NCBI GenBank assembly: GCA_963663365.2
Contig: CAXXIH010000003.1
Coordinates: 744,001 to 808,000 of the forward strand
Length of the DNA: 64,000 bases
DNA from: G963663365 sp963663365
GTDB taxonomy: Bacteria; Hinthialibacterota; Hinthialibacteria; Hinthialibacterales; G963663365
Reading direction: 5' to 3'
This document shows, piece after piece, positions 1 through 9,270 of the stretch. The first letter of the stretch is position 1; each line of letters begins with the position of its first letter. The position numbers and the translations under genes were made by a program. The notes under the pieces are model-generated. The model saw only the letters and a program-made list of their open reading frames with translations. It did no database searches and was not told the origin of the DNA.

Positions 1-2
1 AA

Positions 3-107
3 AGAATCATCAAAAAGCTATCCATTGATCGACTTGTGAAGGATCTGGACAGCCTGTACCGTCAATGCCTGGATGAGGTCACAAACGATGGCGAAACAAG
101 ACAATAA
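3..107 (+). CDS. C-terminal end of a glycosyltransferase (partial)
   Basis: An open frame enters from the left edge and stops at TAA 105-107, giving 34 residues ending LYRQCLDEVTNDGETRQ. The stretch LSIDRLVKDLDSLYRQCL resembles the closing helix of GT4-type glycosyltransferases, which often read RLV.DME.LY. The frame overlaps the start of the following sugar kinase by about 20 bases, which is typical of operon genes. Only the tail is visible, so the family assignment rests on that helix and on the polysaccharide context. Confidence 0.5.
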   Translation, partial: RIIKKLSIDRLVKDLDSLYRQCLDEVTNDGETRQ

Positions 108-1191
108 TCTTACTTCTCTTATCCGTTCGCGTGCACCGGTACGAATCGATCTGGCCGGGGGCTGGTCGGATGTTGCCGAGTTTTGCAGGGAGACGCCGGG
201 CGCGGTTGTGAATGTGGCGCTGGCGATTCATGCCCACGTTACGCTTTCGAAGCGTGGCAAACCGGAACAGGCTGCGGGCTATTTATCTCCGGAAAGCGAC
301 AAGAACCTGAAGCGGCGAGGCCATCTAAGCGAACAGGCCGTGAGTATTTATTCCAGCGATTTTGAAGAGTATATCGAAGCGGCCAGCATTCGTGATTTGG
401 AATATGACGGCAATATCGATCTGGTAAAAGCGGCTATGCGCGCCATGGATGTTCCCGGCGGTTTTGACCTCATTACATCGTCTACAGCGCCTCCAGGCAG
501 CGGCCTGGGTACATCTGCGGCGATGGGCGTAGCGCTTTTGGGCGCATTATGCCGGTATGACAGGCGTTATATGGTTGCCTATGAGTTGGCTGAAGAAGCC
601 AGCCGGATTGAACGCGAAGAGTTGGGTATCCGGGGCGGCAAGCAAGATCATTATGCGAGTGCGCTTGGCGGCATCCATTTCTTTGAGTTTCACGGTCCCG
701 TGGTTCAAACCTCTTCTCTGCCCCTGCAACGCGCGACGGTATTGGAACTCGAAACAAATTTAATCGTCGCTTATACGGGTGAATCCCGTCTTTCAGGCGA
801 GGTGCATGCCCAGGTTGCGGAGCGGTTTTCTTCTGGTGACCAGGGGACCATTGGAGCGATCGAAGATCTGAAGCAGATTGCCCGTACGCTAAAATGCGCA
901 CTGATGGCCGGTGATTGGCGGGAGATCGGCAGGCTGATCGATGCCAATTGGGATGCTCAAAAGCGTCTGCACAGCGCGACCAGCACGGCTCGTATCGAAG
1001 AATGTCTTAGCGCCGCCAAACAAGAAGGCGCTTTGGGAGGCAAAGCCGGGGGCGCAGGCGGCGGTGGTTGTGTGTTGGTGTTGGCGCCACCGGACCGGGC
1101 GCACCGGGTACGCCGCGCGCTGGAGGCACTCGACACTCAACTACTTGAAGTGGCACTCGATCATCACGGTGTCGAAGTCTGGGATATTTAG
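88..1191 (+). CDS. GHMP-family sugar kinase, HddA-like
   Basis: This is a 367-residue GHMP kinase, probably phosphorylating a sugar or sugar phosphate for nucleotide-sugar synthesis. The N-terminal RAPVRIDLAGGWSDV, the ATP-binding PPGSGLGTSAAMGVALL, the GIRGGKQDHYASALGG loop and the C-terminal GGKAGGAGGGGCVLVL are the family signatures. They look closest to D-glycero-D-manno-heptose 7-phosphate kinase (HddA); fucokinase-like relatives share the same motifs. I chose ATG 88 because GAGG at 75-78 is well spaced from it; an upstream in-frame ATG at 73 would add five residues. The gene overlaps the preceding glycosyltransferase and starts a polysaccharide cluster. The exact substrate is not decided by the sequence. 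Confidence 0.85.
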   Translation: MAKQDNNLTSLIRSRAPVRIDLAGGWSDVAEFCRETPGAVVNVALAIHAHVTLSKRGKPEQAAGYLSPESDKNLKRRGHLSEQAVSIYSSDFEEYIEAASIRDLEYDGNIDLVKAAMRAMDVPGGFDLITSSTAPPGSGLGTSAAMGVALLGALCRYDRRYMVAYELAEEASRIEREELGIRGGKQDHYASALGGIHFFEFHGPVVQTSSLPLQRATVLELETNLIVAYTGESRLSGEVHAQVAERFSSGDQGTIGAIEDLKQIARTLKCALMAGDWREIGRLIDANWDAQKRLHSATSTARIEECLSAAKQEGALGGKAGGAGGGGCVLVLAPPDRAHRVRRALEALDTQLLEVALDHHGVEVWDI

Positions 1192-1302
1192 TTCCTTAAA
1201 TAAACAAACCCGGAAATCCGGTCGAATTTTCCGGCCGGATCACCTCTTTCTATGTGCCAATATCCCTTGGTAATCAGGAAAATTGGGTACTTGTGCTTTG
1301 AT

Positions 1303-1332
1303 TTGGGATTGATTTATCTTAATACCTATAAT
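1303..1332 (+). promoter_or_regulatory. Candidate sigma-70 promoter before lipoprotein gene
   Basis: A perfect TATAAT at 1327-1332 has TTGGGA at 1303-1308, 18 bases upstream. It lies about 30 bases before the lipoprotein start, so this gene is probably transcribed independently of the kinase before it. The hexamers are seen in the sequence; activity is inferred. Confidence 0.5.
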
Positions 1333-1365
1333 GTTTCCAATCCCTAATGGCTTAAGGAGAGAGAG

Positions 1366-1851
1366 ATGAATTGTAAGAAGGAACGTTTTCATTGCAGTCT
1401 GATATTGGCTTGTGGCTTGGGACTTATTTTAATTTTCGGGGGATGTTCGACCACCGAGGAAACGGTTTCCACTCCACAGGCAACGGTGGTTGCAGGTCCT
1501 ACTGTGGCCGTGAGTACGCCTAGTCTCAGCGGTGTTTGGGAAAAACCTTATGGGCAGGGCGATACAGAATCCAAAATACAGTTTGCTTTTGTGGGCGATA
1601 CTCTAATTGGTATTGGGTTAAGCAACCGAAGTTATGGCGGGATTTTGGGCATGGCCTTAATGTCCTATAACATCTCTTCGCCGGGGCGTGTTGTTTGTAC
1701 TGTTAAACGTTTTAAAGATATCCCTGACGATCCTCCTATCGGTCATACCTTCTCGTTTTCATATGTGATTAACGAAGATGGAACCATGACCACATCACGT
1801 GTGTATGACGCTCCCGATTATCTTGCGGGAACGTGGAAGAAAATCGACTAA
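1366..1851 (+). CDS. Small predicted lipoprotein, unknown function
   Basis: This is a 161-residue protein with a basic start, a hydrophobic segment (SLILACGLGLILIFGG) and a cysteine at about residue 27 (FGGCSTTEE), the pattern of a type II signal peptide with a slightly unusual lipobox. A Thr/Val-rich spacer follows, then a compact domain beginning SGVWEKPYGQGDTESK and ending YLAGTWKKID. Paired GVW/GTW motifs at the two ends suggest a small beta-barrel or lipocalin-like fold, which is inference. A strong AAGGAGAGAG precedes the ATG. It sits between the sugar kinase and the GT2 gene on the same strand but has its own promoter-like sequence. I do not recognise the family. Confidence 0.7.
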   Translation: MNCKKERFHCSLILACGLGLILIFGGCSTTEETVSTPQATVVAGPTVAVSTPSLSGVWEKPYGQGDTESKIQFAFVGDTLIGIGLSNRSYGGILGMALMSYNISSPGRVVCTVKRFKDIPDDPPIGHTFSFSYVINEDGTMTTSRVYDAPDYLAGTWKKID

Positions 1852-1994
1852 GTCAAATAGTCCAATACAAGTCATTCGAACCAGCACCAATCGGCCGTTG
1901 AATTCGTGCCGATGGGCCGGTCTTGAATGTAATGGTATAGTCAAAGGCGTTTCCGGCGTTTTTATCTAGAGGCTGGAAGCGCCTTTCAGTTTTC

Positions 1995-3257
1995 ATGGCC
2001 ACGTCCGGAACAAGGATCGAAAGCGAAGTGAATGATACAACTACAAAGAGCGTGGATTCAGCCACTTGCGATGTAAGTGTCATTATTCCCTATCGCAACG
2101 GCGCGGCATCAGTCGCGGAATGCTTGGCGGGGCTTATCCGGCAACAAACAAATCGGACTTTCGAGGTGATTGTCGTTGATGATGGATCCGAGTCATCGGA
2201 TTCCGCCTCGGCATTGGCAGGCCTCTTGGAACAGCGGAATATCACAGGCTGGTTCAAAAGAGATGAATCGCACACACCCGGCAAGGCCCCTATCGATCTG
2301 GCGGACCGGACTGTGCCCGCCGATGTTTCCGTTGTTGCCATGGGGCTCCTGCAACGAACTGAAGTGAATTCCCCTGATCCTGATATCTTAAAAGGCAGCA
2401 GTCTGATTCTGCTCCGTCAAGCGCCGCTTGGCCCGGCCGCTGCTCGTAATACCGGCGCTGTGGCCGCATCGGGAACTTATCTCCTGTTCACGGATTCGGA
2501 TTGTATTCCGGATAAAGGCTGGATTGAGTCGCTCTGTTCCGCGCTCGATGCCGGAGCAGCGGGCGTTAAAGGTGTCTATCGTACGGAGCAGCAAAACTGG
2601 GTGGCACGGTTGGTGCAGGCTGAATATGAAGAAAAGTACGTTTTCATGAGCCGTTTTGAGACTATTGACTTCATCGACACTTATTCCGCCGGTTTCAGGC
2701 GTGACGTCTTTCTTGGCTACGGCGGTTATGATGAAAGGTTTTATTATCCGAGTGTAGAAGACCAGGAATTTTCGTTCCGGCTATCGGCAGGCGGAGAACG
2801 TATGGTGTTTTGTTCCGATGCGGTTGTTTGTCATCGTCACGCCGATTCGCTCCGTCGTTATGCCTACAAAAAGGCCCGGATTGCCTTCTACAAGGCTCTA
2901 ATCCTGCGTCTGCACCCGGAACGCACCAAGGGAGATACGCACACACCTCCATCATTGATGTTTCAATTGCCGCTTGTGCTGATCCTTATGGCCGGTTTGG
3001 TTCTATCGGGGTGGCATCCTGTATTTCTTCCGGTTTCCCTGTTTGCGGCCGTTCTGTTTGCGGCTACCTGCCGCAAAACAATCCAACAAGCCTCAACCAG
3101 TGCGCCGGACTTGCGAATCGCGGTTCCCGTGCTCATGCTTATCCGGGCGCTGTCCTTGGCGGTTGGTTTGTTTGCCGGAATAGTCCGCTTTCACCTTGGG
3201 CCGCTGCCTGTATTGCAACGATCTATTGTTATCGATCCCGTTTCTAACCGGTGTTGA
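1995..3257 (+). CDS. GT2 glycosyltransferase with C-terminal membrane segments
   Basis: This 420-residue family 2 glycosyltransferase transfers a sugar from a nucleotide-sugar donor at the inner face of the membrane. The GT-A fold is shown by DVSVIIPYRNGAASVAECL, the nucleotide-binding FEVIVVDDGSES and the metal-binding FTDSDC (DxD). The acceptor-side YYPSVEDQEFSFRLSAGGE follows. After residue 300 there are hydrophobic stretches (LMFQLPLVLILMAGLVLSG and others) that anchor it. There is an unusually long insertion between the DDGS and DxD motifs. ATG 1995 has no clear ribosome site; GTG 2028, with AAGGA upstream, is an alternative. The end overlaps the next gene by seven bases, indicating a polysaccharide operon. 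Confidence 0.88.
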   Translation: MATSGTRIESEVNDTTTKSVDSATCDVSVIIPYRNGAASVAECLAGLIRQQTNRTFEVIVVDDGSESSDSASALAGLLEQRNITGWFKRDESHTPGKAPIDLADRTVPADVSVVAMGLLQRTEVNSPDPDILKGSSLILLRQAPLGPAAARNTGAVAASGTYLLFTDSDCIPDKGWIESLCSALDAGAAGVKGVYRTEQQNWVARLVQAEYEEKYVFMSRFETIDFIDTYSAGFRRDVFLGYGGYDERFYYPSVEDQEFSFRLSAGGERMVFCSDAVVCHRHADSLRRYAYKKARIAFYKALILRLHPERTKGDTHTPPSLMFQLPLVLILMAGLVLSGWHPVFLPVSLFAAVLFAATCRKTIQQASTSAPDLRIAVPVLMLIRALSLAVGLFAGIVRFHLGPLPVLQRSIVIDPVSNRC

Positions 3258-4642
3258 ATGTGGGCAAGTTAAAAATCACCGAACGGCTTTTTCTCACCAT
3301 TGACGCGATTACCGTCGGTTTATTCTTTTTGATGGCTTTCTATGTCCGGTTTTGGACAGGGTGGTTCGACACTTATCTCCACACCCGGGAAACGCATTAC
3401 CTTTATGCTTTGCCGATCATTATGTTGATCCAATTGGGGATTCTGTGGTTTCTGGGCGGGTATAGTATCCGGCGTCCGACCAGTTATCCGGCCCAATTGG
3501 TTGTAATAACCCACAGCGTTTTGCTTACGGCACTGTTTTTCCTTGCGTTGGTATTTTGGTACCGGGCTTGGTCATTTTCCCGTTGGGTTATTGTCATCTA
3601 TTCCATTCTGGTCGTGCTTATTCTTCCGATTCTGCGCTCTTTGCTTTGGATCGGACTGCGTAAATGGCGGCGTGCCGGACATGACCGTGCACCGCTCTTG
3701 GCGATTTGCTCAACTCAGTTGCGCGATAAGACCGAACAACTTGTATGCGATCATCCCGAACTTGGCTATCAATTGGCGGAAATCCGGGATGCCGAAGCAC
3801 TTGCCAATGAAGAGCACCCTTCTCTCTATACATTGCTTGGAGAGACCGGCACGCAGGATCTTTACTTAGCGATATCGCAGGATCAGAAAACGTTAGCTGA
3901 GGAGCTTTTTGAGCAATCCAAAGAAGAAGCGCTTTCGGTGCATATTCATCCGCAAATGTATCCTATGCTGCGTTCTCACCCACGTTGGCGGGTTATTGAT
4001 GATGGTATTTGGTACACCCTGGAACGTATTGCCTGGGACCGGCTTTATCAAAACGTAAAACGGGCCACAGACATATTGGTTGCCTCATTGGTTCTGTTTA
4101 TTACCCTGCCCTTGCAGGCGATTATTGCGGCCGGAATTCGTCTGGAGAGCCCGGGGCCGGTGATTTTCCGGCAGCAGAGAGCCGGGCTGAATGGGCGTCC
4201 ATTCACCATCTATAAATACCGGTCCATGCAGGTTGATGCCGAGAAACGTTTGGGAGATGTGGTCGATCTGGACCGTTTGGATCAACCGGTTTTCAAACTT
4301 CCCAACGATCCCCGTGTGACCGGGTTTGGCCGATTTTTAAGGCGGTTCAGTTTGGATGAGTTGCCGCAGTTTTGGAATGTGATTCGCGGCGATATGAGTC
4401 TTGTGGGACCCCGTCCTGAAGAATTGCAGATGACCCGGCGCTATGATGCTGTCCAACGGCAGCGATTGCGTATCAAACCCGGCTTGACCGGATATCAACA
4501 GATACGCGCACGGGGCAGCGAAGACATGGAATTACGCCTCAATCACGATCTCTACTATTTGGATCATCAATCATTGGTATTCGATATCTATATTTTGATC
4601 CAAACCGTGTGGGTGGTGCTTTGCGGAAAGGGACAGACGTAA
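3251..4642 (+). CDS. Polyprenyl-phosphate sugar-1-phosphate transferase (WbaP/WcaJ-like)
   Basis: This 463-residue protein is an initiating exopolysaccharide glycosyltransferase that moves a sugar-1-phosphate onto undecaprenyl phosphate. Four to five N-terminal membrane segments (roughly residues 10-140) and a central cytosolic region precede the bacterial sugar transferase domain. That domain begins KRATDILVASLVLFITLPL, continues through SPGPVIFRQQRAG and KYRSMQVDAE, and carries the hallmark NVIRGDMSLVGPRPEEL. It starts at GTG 3251 inside the end of the GT2 gene, and its stop TAA overlaps the ATG of the next gene (TAATG), so the three genes are translationally coupled. Which sugar is used cannot be told. 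Confidence 0.92.
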   Translation: MLNVGKLKITERLFLTIDAITVGLFFLMAFYVRFWTGWFDTYLHTRETHYLYALPIIMLIQLGILWFLGGYSIRRPTSYPAQLVVITHSVLLTALFFLALVFWYRAWSFSRWVIVIYSILVVLILPILRSLLWIGLRKWRRAGHDRAPLLAICSTQLRDKTEQLVCDHPELGYQLAEIRDAEALANEEHPSLYTLLGETGTQDLYLAISQDQKTLAEELFEQSKEEALSVHIHPQMYPMLRSHPRWRVIDDGIWYTLERIAWDRLYQNVKRATDILVASLVLFITLPLQAIIAAGIRLESPGPVIFRQQRAGLNGRPFTIYKYRSMQVDAEKRLGDVVDLDRLDQPVFKLPNDPRVTGFGRFLRRFSLDELPQFWNVIRGDMSLVGPRPEELQMTRRYDAVQRQRLRIKPGLTGYQQIRARGSEDMELRLNHDLYYLDHQSLVFDIYILIQTVWVVLCGKGQT

Positions 4643-6894
4643 TGCAATCCGGTGGGATTAAAAAGCACGCCTCTTTCTTTTGGTGCTCGTTGGCCCTGCT
4701 TGGCGGGATTCTTTTTCTAATTTTAGGATCATACCCAACCTATCCACGGCTTGGAGCGCCGCTGGACGATACTTTCATTCATCTTCAATACGCCCGGCAA
4801 CTGGGTGATTTGCAGCCCTATCAATACCAAGATGGAGCCCCTGCTTCATCGGGAGCCACCAGCTGGCTTTATTTGCACCTCCTTGGCGCATTTTCATTTT
4901 TGGGATTGGATGGCGATGCCTTATTAGGGTGCGCCCTGCTCATCGGATTACTTTCTTGGATTGCTGTCTGTGGATTTACATTCCGGTTAGCTCTTCGGTG
5001 GACTTGCCGCCCGTATGCTTATTGGGTGACGGCCGCGGTGGCGACGTCTGGTGCTTTGTTATGGGCTATGGCCAGTGGCATGGAAGTTATTTTGACTTCA
5101 GCGTTGTTACTGGCAGCCGTGCTGGCCTATTCTTTGTGGAGCGAATCTCCGTCTATTCGCAGGCAATATGGGCTTATCGGCAGCCTCTGCCTTCTGGCAT
5201 TGGTACGTCCTGAAGGCGGATACGCGGCAATGGTAATTTTGGGAGCCGCTGTTTATAACTTGTTCATCCGTCGCAACCGTGCAGAGACGATAAACAAAAG
5301 ATATTTGGCTCTTTGGCTATTGCCCGTGGCCGCTTTTCTTTGGCCTTATATGGCAACGTTGTTATCAACCGGACATCTAACCAATAACGGATTGGCGGCC
5401 AAATCCGAATTACAGAATCCCGAACTCAATGGAATGTTCGATATTTTGGGAGCCTTTATCAAAAACGGAAGCGAGCTCCTCGCGTTTCTTAATGGGGCCA
5501 ACTCCGGTTATTCGGGCTGGGTCGAATTCACGCCTCCGGGATTTCTGGTTTTATTAGTCGGATTCGGAATTTTAGCCGCAGTCGGTGGAATTCGTTCCAT
5601 TCGAGAAAAAATGACGTTGAACGGGAAGGACAATAGGATCGCTTTCTCGAGCCAAGCCGTGGCTGTATTTGTGGTTTTGGTATGGTGTGCATCTGTAGCC
5701 ACTTTGAGTTATTGGAGTTTGCACAATTACCGCTATGTCCTTCCGCTTTTTCCTTTGCTATATGCATTGTTGGCGGGATTTGTGTTTCATGCCGAAACGC
5801 GATTTGCCGAGTCCAGCCATGCGATTCGTTTTCGGCGTTTTGCAATTGTGCTGGGATTGGCTGCTGTCACGCTTCATCTTTCCGGTTTGCCTCGCTGGGG
5901 AGCCCGGTTAAGCGAACAGAGTGAATCGATACGAAGCAAACAGGGACTTGTGGCGGCCTGGCTCGACCGGAATACGCCGCAGCCGGCGCGCATCGGCATC
6001 AATGATGCCGGATTGATCGCCTATGAAAGCAATCGTTCCATTTATGATTTGGTAGGATTGATGGAGACACCGGAAGCGGCTCGAATCTATCGTCTCGGCG
6101 ATGGCGCGATCTATGAATACCTATCGGCCATGCCGGACGAATCGCGCCCCGATTATTTTGCTGTCTTTCCGCATTGGTTTAAGTCATTGGCGTTATTTGA
6201 TGTCCTTGGTGAACCGGTGCTTGAGTTTGCCGATCCGTTTTTCCCTGAAATGGAAAAAGTGATTTACCGGCCAACTTGGGCGAGTATTCAGCAAGGCCTT
6301 GCGCCGCGACTTTCGGCTCTTCCGGATGGTTCGTGGAATACGATCGATGAACTCGATGTGGCCGATCCGGCTTCTGAGAATGCGCATAATTACAGTTCGA
6401 CTTTTTGGAGTTCCGGGCAAGCCGAAGACGCTTTCATTTTTCGCCGCAATTTCGGCTATCATGAAGAAATTAAGGCCTTGTATCCGTTCCAATCCGACCG
6501 CGATATTCTGGAAGAACTTCGAGAGAATGGACGTTTGCCGGAAGTCGATATTATCGACGCCGGACGCAGGCATAGCGGTACGGAACGTTTCACTGTCAAC
6601 AATATCGATCCCCTTAAGCCGATGATCATGATTATAAGGACTTGCGACGATCGCGCCGAACGGGAGTATTTCCATTATTCCATTCAAGTATGTATCGATG
6701 GGAAGCCTTTATCCGATTGGTCAATTCGAGGGAGGACATGGAATTGGTATGAACGGTGGTACTTGATTCCAGCCACCGCTCTGAGCGGCGAAACCGCGAC
6801 CGTGGAGTTAAAAGCCAGGCCGACTCAGGATGTCCCCTGGTTTGTTTCGGGCTACTACTGGTTCATGCAGCCGTCCGGCAACATTCAATCCTAA
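4642..6894 (+). CDS. GT-C-like integral membrane glycosyltransferase
   Basis: This is a 750-residue membrane protein with roughly ten or eleven hydrophobic segments up to about residue 420 and a long soluble C-terminal half. The first external loop has LDDTFIHLQYARQL, matching the acidic DD...RYA motif of GT-C enzymes that use polyprenyl-phosphate sugars. This suggests addition of a sugar to a lipid-linked glycan at the outer membrane leaflet. I chose ATG 4642, which overlaps the previous stop as TAATG and has GGAAAGGGA upstream; a longer frame from 4609 exists. The C-terminal half shows no motif I know. It closes the polysaccharide operon. Confidence 0.75.
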   Translation: MQSGGIKKHASFFWCSLALLGGILFLILGSYPTYPRLGAPLDDTFIHLQYARQLGDLQPYQYQDGAPASSGATSWLYLHLLGAFSFLGLDGDALLGCALLIGLLSWIAVCGFTFRLALRWTCRPYAYWVTAAVATSGALLWAMASGMEVILTSALLLAAVLAYSLWSESPSIRRQYGLIGSLCLLALVRPEGGYAAMVILGAAVYNLFIRRNRAETINKRYLALWLLPVAAFLWPYMATLLSTGHLTNNGLAAKSELQNPELNGMFDILGAFIKNGSELLAFLNGANSGYSGWVEFTPPGFLVLLVGFGILAAVGGIRSIREKMTLNGKDNRIAFSSQAVAVFVVLVWCASVATLSYWSLHNYRYVLPLFPLLYALLAGFVFHAETRFAESSHAIRFRRFAIVLGLAAVTLHLSGLPRWGARLSEQSESIRSKQGLVAAWLDRNTPQPARIGINDAGLIAYESNRSIYDLVGLMETPEAARIYRLGDGAIYEYLSAMPDESRPDYFAVFPHWFKSLALFDVLGEPVLEFADPFFPEMEKVIYRPTWASIQQGLAPRLSALPDGSWNTIDELDVADPASENAHNYSSTFWSSGQAEDAFIFRRNFGYHEEIKALYPFQSDRDILEELRENGRLPEVDIIDAGRRHSGTERFTVNNIDPLKPMIMIIRTCDDRAEREYFHYSIQVCIDGKPLSDWSIRGRTWNWYERWYLIPATALSGETATVELKARPTQDVPWFVSGYYWFMQPSGNIQS

Positions 6895-6961
6895 GCGCTT
6901 GCCATTTTCTTTATTCCGAGCAAAACTAAGATTACATCTGGGGACTGATGGAGAGTGAATT

Positions 6962-7381
6962 ATGAAGGTCGATAAAATTCTCAATTTCATGGAAAATGAG
7001 CTTGGCATCATTTTGATGCTACTGGCAATTGTGGTTGGCCTCATCGTCTTTCTTAAATATGCATGGAAAGCGAAGAAAAAGATTGACCGTATCGGCGACC
7101 CGGAGATGAGCGGACGGCAGGCACGTACCGCGGATGATGCTGTTAAAAAGTTGGAACGTGCCCAAAAGCTCCTTATGGAAGGCGATGAAAATCTGGAAGA
7201 AGCGATCAAACTTCGCGATGAAGTTACCAACAGCGATTTGCCTCCGGTTAAAGTGTTTATAAAAGGCGAGAATCCCAAGAGCCTGCTTCTCGATATCAAC
7301 CGTCGTATCGATGGTGCGAAATCACGAGGCTATGTCAAAGAAGTTCAGGAAGAAATGAGCAAACGCGCCGGCGAAGAATAG
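6962..7381 (+). CDS. Single-pass membrane protein, unknown function
   Basis: This is a 139-residue protein. After a short polar start there is one strong membrane segment (LGIILMLLAIVVGLIVFL, about residues 14-31) followed by a basic stop-transfer stretch (KYAWKAKKKIDR). The remaining 100 residues are charged and mostly helical, with alternating Lys and Glu. A GGAGAG ribosome site precedes the ATG. It follows the polysaccharide operon after 67 bases and converges on the pseudopilin gene. I do not recognise a family; it looks like a small membrane-anchored scaffold or adaptor. Confidence 0.65.
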   Translation: MKVDKILNFMENELGIILMLLAIVVGLIVFLKYAWKAKKKIDRIGDPEMSGRQARTADDAVKKLERAQKLLMEGDENLEEAIKLRDEVTNSDLPPVKVFIKGENPKSLLLDINRRIDGAKSRGYVKEVQEEMSKRAGEE

Positions 7382-7446
7382 GAATATCGCCCACGTTTCG
7401 TTTTCGTAAAGTTTTTTGTCTTGAGATGGCCGGTTCCAATCGATTC

Positions 7447-8043
7447 TTAGGGACCGGTCATAATTATATCCCCGAAACTGTTAAGACCGTTTGAGGCGCA
7501 ATATTCTACAAAGCGTATCGCTTCACCACTGCCTTCGGTTACTCTCCATTTTTTGTCGGGTCCCATTGAGGCAAACAAAAAAAGCAATGCTTTGGAGGCT
7601 TCCCGCTCCTTTAGAAATTCCAGCCAATAGGCTTTGGCCCAATTGCTTGTAGGCACATTATTAACATACCAATAAGGCGGTGTGCTAAGCCCGGCGAAAT
7701 ATTGACTGCCGCCATCGTCACGAACTTCATGCAGCCGGAATACATCAGGCGGGATTGTGGATGTATAGGCGATAGGTGTGGTGAGAGCTAAGGGACAGTA
7801 CCCCATGGCTTGGCCGGAGCCACGCGAATCTGTGGCATCGAGAGGAAACATGTTGTTGTCAATACGATACGCATGAGTTGCGGTTACCAAACCATGCATA
7901 TCCGCTTCTGCGCGCGCAATTTTGGCACGTGTTTGTGCATTAAGAAAATTAGGCACGGCAATAGCCGCAAGTACGCCGATTATGGCTACAACAATCAACA
8001 ATTCAATCAAAGTAAATGCAGAAGCACGTTCTGTAGCGGACAT
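7447..8043 (-). CDS. Type IV pilin-like / type II secretion pseudopilin
   Basis: This 198-residue protein has the class III signal RASAFTLIELLIVVAIIG, followed by VLAAIAVPNFLNAQTRAKIA, the hydrophobic helix and first alpha-1 residues of pseudopilins, with Glu at mature position 5. The soluble domain (ADMHGLVTATHAYRIDNNMFP onward, DKKWRVTEG near the end) is of the kind seen in the large pseudopilin families of planctomycete-like and uncultured bacteria. The residue before the cleavage site is Ala rather than the usual Gly (codon GCA). A perfect GGAGGT lies eight bases before the ATG. No secretion ATPase or prepilin peptidase is nearby, so it may be one of many dispersed copies. Confidence 0.85.
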   Translation of the reverse strand: MSATERASAFTLIELLIVVAIIGVLAAIAVPNFLNAQTRAKIARAEADMHGLVTATHAYRIDNNMFPLDATDSRGSGQAMGYCPLALTTPIAYTSTIPPDVFRLHEVRDDGGSQYFAGLSTPPYWYVNNVPTSNWAKAYWLEFLKEREASKALLFLFASMGPDKKWRVTEGSGEAIRFVEYCASNGLNSFGDIIMTGP

Positions 8044-8245
8044 TCAGCAGACCTCCGGCAAGTCGATATAAATCTATGCTATTTTGCGGAGACCACTTTA
8101 TCCCGATTGAAAGGTAACGCGCTTATGGCAATGTAAAGCGATCAAAACCAGGAGTTGAAATCTCCGGCAATTTACCTTGCTCCAACAGTCTTTAAATGTC
8201 TAGTGCATTTGCATAGATGGCACATGCATACGCGCATTATGTTGG

Positions 8246-9124
8246 TTAGGCCAGGTTACGCTGCTGAAGCATTTCGCGCAGTTGGCCCAGGCATTTCCGC
8301 GAGGCGAATTCGCCCTCTTTGGAAAAACTGGAACCACCGGGAAGATTGATTTCCGCTTCAGAAAGCTGGGTAGGCCGCCAATGCGTCTCCAATGACAGCC
8401 AATCGTGATATCCATCCCGGTTCAGGGCCTCAAGTTGATCGGCAATACGTACCTCACCGTCTCCGAGCACAACGCATTCCGCAGCGTCTTTTTCATGATT
8501 CCACACGGCATCTTTTAGGTGGACATGAACAATATCGCCTTTGCAACTTTCATAATCTTCAGGAAAGGATTTGTATTCCGAACCCAGAAAATGAACGTTG
8601 CATGGATCCCATACACCCTTCACTTGGGGGTGCTCCAATTTGGCAAGGAATTGCCGCAATTCATTTCCTGTACCGATGATTGTGCTGGCTTCATTCTCGA
8701 TTGCCAGAATTGTGTCTTTTGAAGTGACAATGGGCAAAACCTGTTCGCGGTATAGTTCGGCGATTGCATCCCAGTAGGTTTCGGGATTGGGTTTCCGCCA
8801 AAACGTAAATACACGCAGGATATTCGTGCCTAAAATTTCAGCATTGACGAGGCAGCGTTTCAGGATTTCCAGCTGTTCTTTCAGTGCATTCTCATCGCCC
8901 AGATCGCATTTCAAAAAAGGTGTGGATAGTGCACAGACCTGTAAGCCGTTAGCGTCGAGTTCAGAGCGAATGCGCCGGGCATCGTCTGTTGTAAGATCAG
9001 CCGCGCCTTTGTCCCACACGGAGCGTATTTCGAGTCCATCGAGTTCAAAATCTTTGGCAACGGCAATGGCTTTTGATAAATCTTGGGATACTTCGTCCGA
9101 GAATACGGCGAGTTTGAATGACAT
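8246..9124 (-). CDS. TIM-barrel sugar phosphate isomerase/epimerase
   Basis: This 292-residue xylose-isomerase-like TIM barrel probably isomerises or epimerises a sugar or inositol derivative. Family marks are KLAVFSDEVSQDL at the first strand, GLEIRSVW, the metal ligands Glu in LAIENEAS, Asp in GVWDPCNVHF, His in IVHVHLKDA and Glu in LSLETHW. The start is ATG 9124, preceded by GGAGGT; a TTG five codons upstream is not needed. It is transcribed away from glnE. The pseudopilin gene lies about 200 bases downstream on the same strand. The substrate cannot be told, since the family is broad. Confidence 0.85.
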   Translation of the reverse strand: MSFKLAVFSDEVSQDLSKAIAVAKDFELDGLEIRSVWDKGAADLTTDDARRIRSELDANGLQVCALSTPFLKCDLGDENALKEQLEILKRCLVNAEILGTNILRVFTFWRKPNPETYWDAIAELYREQVLPIVTSKDTILAIENEASTIIGTGNELRQFLAKLEHPQVKGVWDPCNVHFLGSEYKSFPEDYESCKGDIVHVHLKDAVWNHEKDAAECVVLGDGEVRIADQLEALNRDGYHDWLSLETHWRPTQLSEAEINLPGGSSFSKEGEFASRKCLGQLREMLQQRNLA

Positions 9125-9270
9125 TGAAAAAACCTCCAATCAAGTCCGAATCATCGAGTGTAGTCAATTCGGCCAATTCACCCAACCAAGAAGTCATAAG
9201 CCGCATTACTTCAGCGATCCGCATGAGATTACCTTGACCACTGCCCGCTTACGGCTCCATCCTTGCCTGT

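Noticed and set aside
1205..1240. Possible terminator hairpin (CCGGAAA / TTTCCGG) after the sugar kinase
   Set aside because: The stem is short and no T-run follows, so I do not list it as a terminator.
1860..1900. A GGTTCGAAT sequence on the minus strand, reminiscent of a tRNA T-loop
   Set aside because: No acceptor stem, D-arm or anticodon arm can be folded around it.
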